NCBI GenBank assembly: GCA_035294005.1
Contig: DATGLT010000331.1
Span: 1 to 19,074 of the forward strand
Origin: JANXQE01 sp035294005
Lineage (GTDB): Bacteria > Verrucomicrobiota > Verrucomicrobiia > Limisphaerales > UBA8199
DNA length: 19,074 nucleotides
Direction: 5' to 3'
In this document: piece by piece, positions 17,501-19,074 of the stretch
How the letters are laid out: each line of letters starts with the position of its first letter
How positions within the stretch are numbered: position 1 is the first letter of the stretch
Notes under the pieces: model-generated
What the model was told of the DNA's origin: nothing
What the model saw: the letters and a program-made list of their open reading frames with translations, nothing else
Database searches by the model: none
Position numbers and translations under genes: made by a program

Positions 17501-18207
17501 ATCTGGCCATTCACAAACTTGACTCCGATGGCTCCGCCGTCCCGCAAGATGGCTTCAGTGCCGAAGTAAGCGACGTACAAATCGAGATTGCCGGTCGCTT
17601 CCAAATCCCCCAGTCCGAGCGATGTGGATCCCCCTTTGGATAACAAACCTGCCGCTTCCGTCACGTTCGTGAACCGCCCATCACCCAAGTTCAATAGGCA
17701 TGCATTGGGTCCGGTGAAGGAATTTACCAGGAGGTCCGGCCGGCCATCTCCGTTGATGTCCGCAAAAACGGCCCCGGTAGACGATTGGTTTGTGCATGTT
17801 ACGCCCGCCTCTTGGGCAACATTTTGAAAGCGCAACCCACCCAGGTTGCGGAAGAGCGCATTTGCGCCTTCTTTATTGCAGAAATACAGGTCGCACAAAC
17901 CATCCCCATCGAAGTCGCCCGCAGCGACTCCGGCCCCGTTCATAAGATTCTGACGTTCATTAACCCGCGCCAGCGAGAGTTTGTTGGTCCAAAGAATCCC
18001 TGTGGTTTCAGGTGACAGCAGGGTAAATCCCGACTTTGGAGACGGTGGAACGTTTAATTTTGCCCTGCGGTAACCAGCCCCCGACTCCCAAATCAGCTTG
18101 TTGGACGGGGTGGATTGGGCGCAAAGAACTCCGCGCGGTAGAAAAACCAGGCCACAAATCACCGCCGCCAACACGTGTAAAGCCCGCTCGCCGCGGAATG
18201 TCTGCAT
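14503..18207 (-). CDS. Secreted double CRTAC1 protein (two FG-GAP propellers, two ASPIC/UnbV domains)
   Basis: From the ATG at 18207 the product is 1234 residues with a good signal peptide ending LCA|QS (about residue 30). A TTG at 18225 would add six residues and is less likely. Seven FG-GAP/VCBS calcium-binding-type repeats (such as DFDGDGLCDL, DINGDGRPDL, DVDLDGYEDL, DLDNDGDLDV) fill residues 95-535. They are followed by a first ASPIC/UnbV domain (554-634, RFGIGAKIEV to NGTQSVV). A proline-rich linker (640-653) leads to about eight more repeats (690-1130, DLDGDGLDDL, DFDGDGRMDL, DLDGDGREDV) and a second ASPIC/UnbV domain (1142-1226, RNGIGAVMRL to PGGITTT). CRTAC1 proteins usually have one such set, so this looks like an internal duplication or fusion. 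The function is probably extracellular adhesion or binding; unknown. It has its own 216-base upstream region and is followed by the cytochrome c gene. Confidence 0.93.
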   Translation of the reverse strand: MQTFRGERALHVLAAVICGLVFLPRGVLCAQSTPSNKLIWESGAGYRRAKLNVPPSPKSGFTLLSPETTGILWTNKLSLARVNERQNLMNGAGVAAGDFDGDGLCDLYFCNKEGANALFRNLGGLRFQNVAQEAGVTCTNQSSTGAVFADINGDGRPDLLVNSFTGPNACLLNLGDGRFTNVTEAAGLLSKGGSTSLGLGDLEATGNLDLYVAYFGTEAILRDGGAIGVKFVNGQMVVGGRYARRIQIINNRMYELGEPSMLFHNDGQAHFTPLSWDSLFRDEDGKPVGSPPDLSLAVQIRDINGDGQPDIFVCNDFQTPDRLWLSDGTGHLRAADRLALRNMSFASMGVDFADVDHDGKLDFITVEMLSRDHERHIRQMSPMNPKRRKPGEIANREEVARNAFFWNRGDGTYAEIAYYSGLAASDWSWCPIFLDVDLDGYEDLLVSNGHMLDVNDRDATLSLRPAELHDLRMSRKLILKYPQLNTPKAAFHNRGDLTFEDATDRWGFNSTNICHGMALVDLDNDGDLDVVLNCLNGPPIIYRNDCSAPRIAVRLKGKGANRFGIGAKIEVLGGAVPLQAQEMLCGGRYLSGDDTMRVFAAGTLTNKLAIRVTWRNGTQSVVNDVEPNYEYEIDETGAKPVPRAPAEPAPAPSFKDVSGLLAHTHADTEYDDFARQPLLPRKLSQLGPGVAWHDLDGDGLDDLIIGSGSGGRLTIFRNNGSGGFERWEHPCVSRQAYDDQTAIVATDAGDGTTSLLVGNSNYEATDAHSSSIESFSFHGRQVSSNVLNLPAGMSVGPLALGDLAGDGVLELFVGGRVSPGRYPEPVSSVLYRRTTKGWQIDEENSRVLEKVGLVSAAIFSDLNGDGFPELILACEWGPVRIFSNDHGKLKAAAPDAGLEKLTGLWNSVAAGDFDGDGRMDLVVGNWGLNSYYNTAPGDPWWLYYGDFNGDGQVAMLEAYRNPRSGQVVPWRDMDAMATGMPWVRAKWSTHSAYSTATLEQVLGDRFPKSAKLEAGTMASMVLLNRGDHFERVILPREAQWAPAFGLAVGDLDGDGREDVFMAQNFFSVRPEDDRIDAGRGLWLRGDGKGGFRSVPGQLSGIKVYGEQRGCALCDYDGDARVDLVVAQNGAETRLFHNETAKPGLRVRLVGPEGNRNGIGAVMRLKFPSGMGPAREIHVGGGYWSQDSVWQVLGTPEPPSEIWIRWPGGITTTTVIPSGAREIQVEASGKSSSRK

Positions 18208-18423
18208 TGAACTCGGTTCTGCCAAGGGTGTGAGTCAGTCTAAGGAGCGCCTTGCCGAGGGAGCAAGTCATTTTGGCTGGTCCCGCGAATGCGGGATGCC
18301 CTTCAGGCGCTTACCTCGAGCAGGGGCCTCGGAAAACGTGGGAATAGCTACCCTAGCCTCCTCGTCATTGGGAACTGCCGGTTGCCCACAAGATGAAGGA
18401 AGCAGGCCGCTGTGCGCGCAGAC
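18208..18423. promoter_or_regulatory. Non-coding leader/promoter region of the CRTAC1 gene, with hairpin
   Basis: 216 bases between the terminator of the small upstream gene and the CRTAC1 start contain no convincing gene. They must hold the promoter of the CRTAC1-cytochrome unit, since the upstream terminator separates it from the small gene. A perfect stem TCCCGC-gaat-GCGGGA is at 18281-18296. It resembles short intergenic palindromes that recur in many genomes. I could not identify -35/-10 boxes with confidence. Confidence 0.45.
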
Positions 18424-18450
18424 AAAAACGCCGCCGTTGAACCGGCGGCG
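18424..18450 (-). terminator. Intrinsic terminator of the small exported-protein gene
   Basis: Read on the minus strand, CGCCGCCG (18450-18443), a 6-base loop and CGGCGGCG (18436-18429) form a perfect GC-only 8-base stem directly followed by TTTTT (18428-18424). This is a textbook rho-independent terminator. It lies 139 bases beyond the stop of the small gene and shields the CRTAC1 gene from read-through. Confidence 0.85.
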
Positions 18451-18589
18451 ATGTGTCTAATCCGAGTCTGGGGCCGGGGCAGAGATCCCGTCCCGAGGCC
18501 AACAGCAAATCCGCTACGCGGCGCGCAGAGCAACCGGTCGCACGGATTTGTAAAGGCGCGCGCCGCTGCGCACGCCCGGTGCTGTTCTG
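18451..18589 (-). other. Structured 3' region of the small gene
   Basis: 139 bases lie between the stop of the small gene and its terminator. They contain a perfect 8-base inverted repeat CAAATCCG/CGGATTTG (18506-18513 and 18543-18550) and a 10-base palindrome GGCGCGCGCC (18555-18564). No gene is apparent. This could be a structured 3' untranslated region or the source of a small RNA. Confidence 0.4.
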
Positions 18590-18877
18590 CTAACGCTTGT
18601 CGTACTGCAAGGCCAATTTCAATTGTGCAATGGCCTTGTCACATTCCTCGAGGGCTTCTTTCCGGTGGCCCCCGAAATCGTGATTGGCCTTCTGTAAGTC
18701 GCCCCTGGCCGCTTCCAAGGCCAGGATCGCCTTGTGAATCGCCGGATGCCGTTCGCGCCCTTCGTGGCGTTCTTCAGTCCCGGCGGCAGCCGATTGGCCA
18801 TGCGCCAGTGTCAGCCCGCCAAACAACGCCCCGGCCAGGCCCACGGTAGTCAATAGAATCGTCAGATTTCGTTTCAT
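18590..18877 (-). CDS. Small exported helical protein, histidine-containing
   Basis: A 95-residue product from the ATG at 18877. An in-frame GTG at 18892 is rejected because the GGAAG there serves as ribosome site for the ATG. Residues 1-27 form a signal peptide (KRNLTILLTTVGLAGALFGG, cleavage near AHG). The mature part is about 65 residues: a charged segment with histidines (EERHEGRERHPAIHKA) and two helices (AILALEAARGDLQKANHDFGGHRKEALEECDKAIAQLKLAL). Five histidines and one cysteine in so short a chain hint at metal binding, in the manner of small periplasmic metal-binding proteins, but this is inference. The gene stands as its own unit, ended by a strong terminator. I do not recognise a named family with certainty. 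Confidence 0.85.
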   Translation of the reverse strand: MKRNLTILLTTVGLAGALFGGLTLAHGQSAAAGTEERHEGRERHPAIHKAILALEAARGDLQKANHDFGGHRKEALEECDKAIAQLKLALQYDKR

Positions 18878-18987
18878 AAGATGGACTTCCACTTTGAGAT
18901 CGGTTTTCCGATTTCAACCGAAAACAGCAGGAGCAGCTTGCGCGCCAGCCACCGGACCGGATGCTCGCCCGCACCGGCAGCATGAGC

Positions 18988-19074
18988 TCATCCGAAGAAC
19001 AGGATAAGGATGTCTTTGAACCAGCCAAATTTGTCCAGGGAAGAGACTCCCCGAATCCCGTGCGGGCTTGACTT
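18988..19074 (-). CDS. Possible C-terminal end of a minus-strand gene entering from the right
   Basis: The minus-strand frame is open from the window edge to a TGA at 18990-18988, giving 28 residues that end in GWFKDILILFFG. The sequence is hydrophobic-aromatic and looks protein-like, unlike the Arg/Ser-rich shadows nearby. Twenty-eight codons are too few to prove coding. The remaining 110 bases between this stop and the small gene would hold that gene's promoter. Confidence 0.3.
   Translation of the reverse strand, partial: KSSPHGIRGVSSLDKFGWFKDILILFFG

Noticed and set aside
10952..18207. Tandem DNA repeats or a CRISPR-like array suspected from recurring GATGG/CCATC words
   Set aside because: The recurrence reflects codons for the DxDGDG calcium-binding-type repeats; spacing and sequence vary and there are no constant repeat units with spacers.
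1..19074. Mobile element, prophage, toxin-antitoxin or defence genes
   Set aside because: No transposase, integrase, terminal inverted repeats, tRNA-linked attachment site or defence-type domain was recognised; the genes look like ordinary chromosomal functions.

Overview
The window looks like chromosomal DNA from a Verrucomicrobiota-type (PVC superphylum) bacterium. The main evidence is taxonomic flavour in the proteins. There is a very large secreted dehydrogenase-like/HEAT/cytochrome c protein of the Pirellula-Verrucomicrobium type, a giant CRTAC1/ASPIC-UnbV protein, and a secreted PQQ-type beta-propeller, all in a moderately GC-rich genome. This is inference from family distribution; no marker gene or rRNA is present.

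Layout, left to right. (1) 1-3494, minus strand: a three-gene run transcribed leftward, made of a PTS EIIA-like phosphoacceptor protein, a SulP anion transporter with a STAS domain and an extra C-terminal tail, and an NAD-dependent epimerase/dehydratase-like protein cut by the window edge. (2) 3495-3964: a gene-free divergent region. (3) 3965-5185, plus strand: a secreted PQQ-like beta-propeller. (4) 5307-7734, minus strand: a three-gene unit of a YCII/DGPF-domain protein, a membrane-anchored SRPBCC protein and an ECF42-type sigma factor with a long C-terminal extension. A candidate ECF-type promoter and a perfect inverted repeat lie just upstream of it. (5) 7906-9000, plus strand: a secreted alpha/beta hydrolase divergent from that unit. 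(6) 9095-10834, minus strand: a CLC chloride channel/antiporter with CBS domains. (7) 10952-18207, minus strand: the large cytochrome c protein preceded by a 1234-residue double CRTAC1 protein, probably one transcription unit. (8) 18590-18877, minus strand: a small exported histidine-containing helical protein with a clear intrinsic terminator. (9) The extreme right edge may hold the last 28 codons of another minus-strand gene.

Themes. Many products are exported or membrane-bound: propellers, a haem protein, a hydrolase, and anion transporters of two unrelated families. I see no mobile element, CRISPR array, tRNA, rRNA or phage gene. The best leads for new biology are the pairing of the EIIA-like protein with SulP, the tandem two-propeller/two-ASPIC protein next to the cytochrome c/HEAT protein, and the ECF42/DGPF/SRPBCC unit with its regulatory palindrome.
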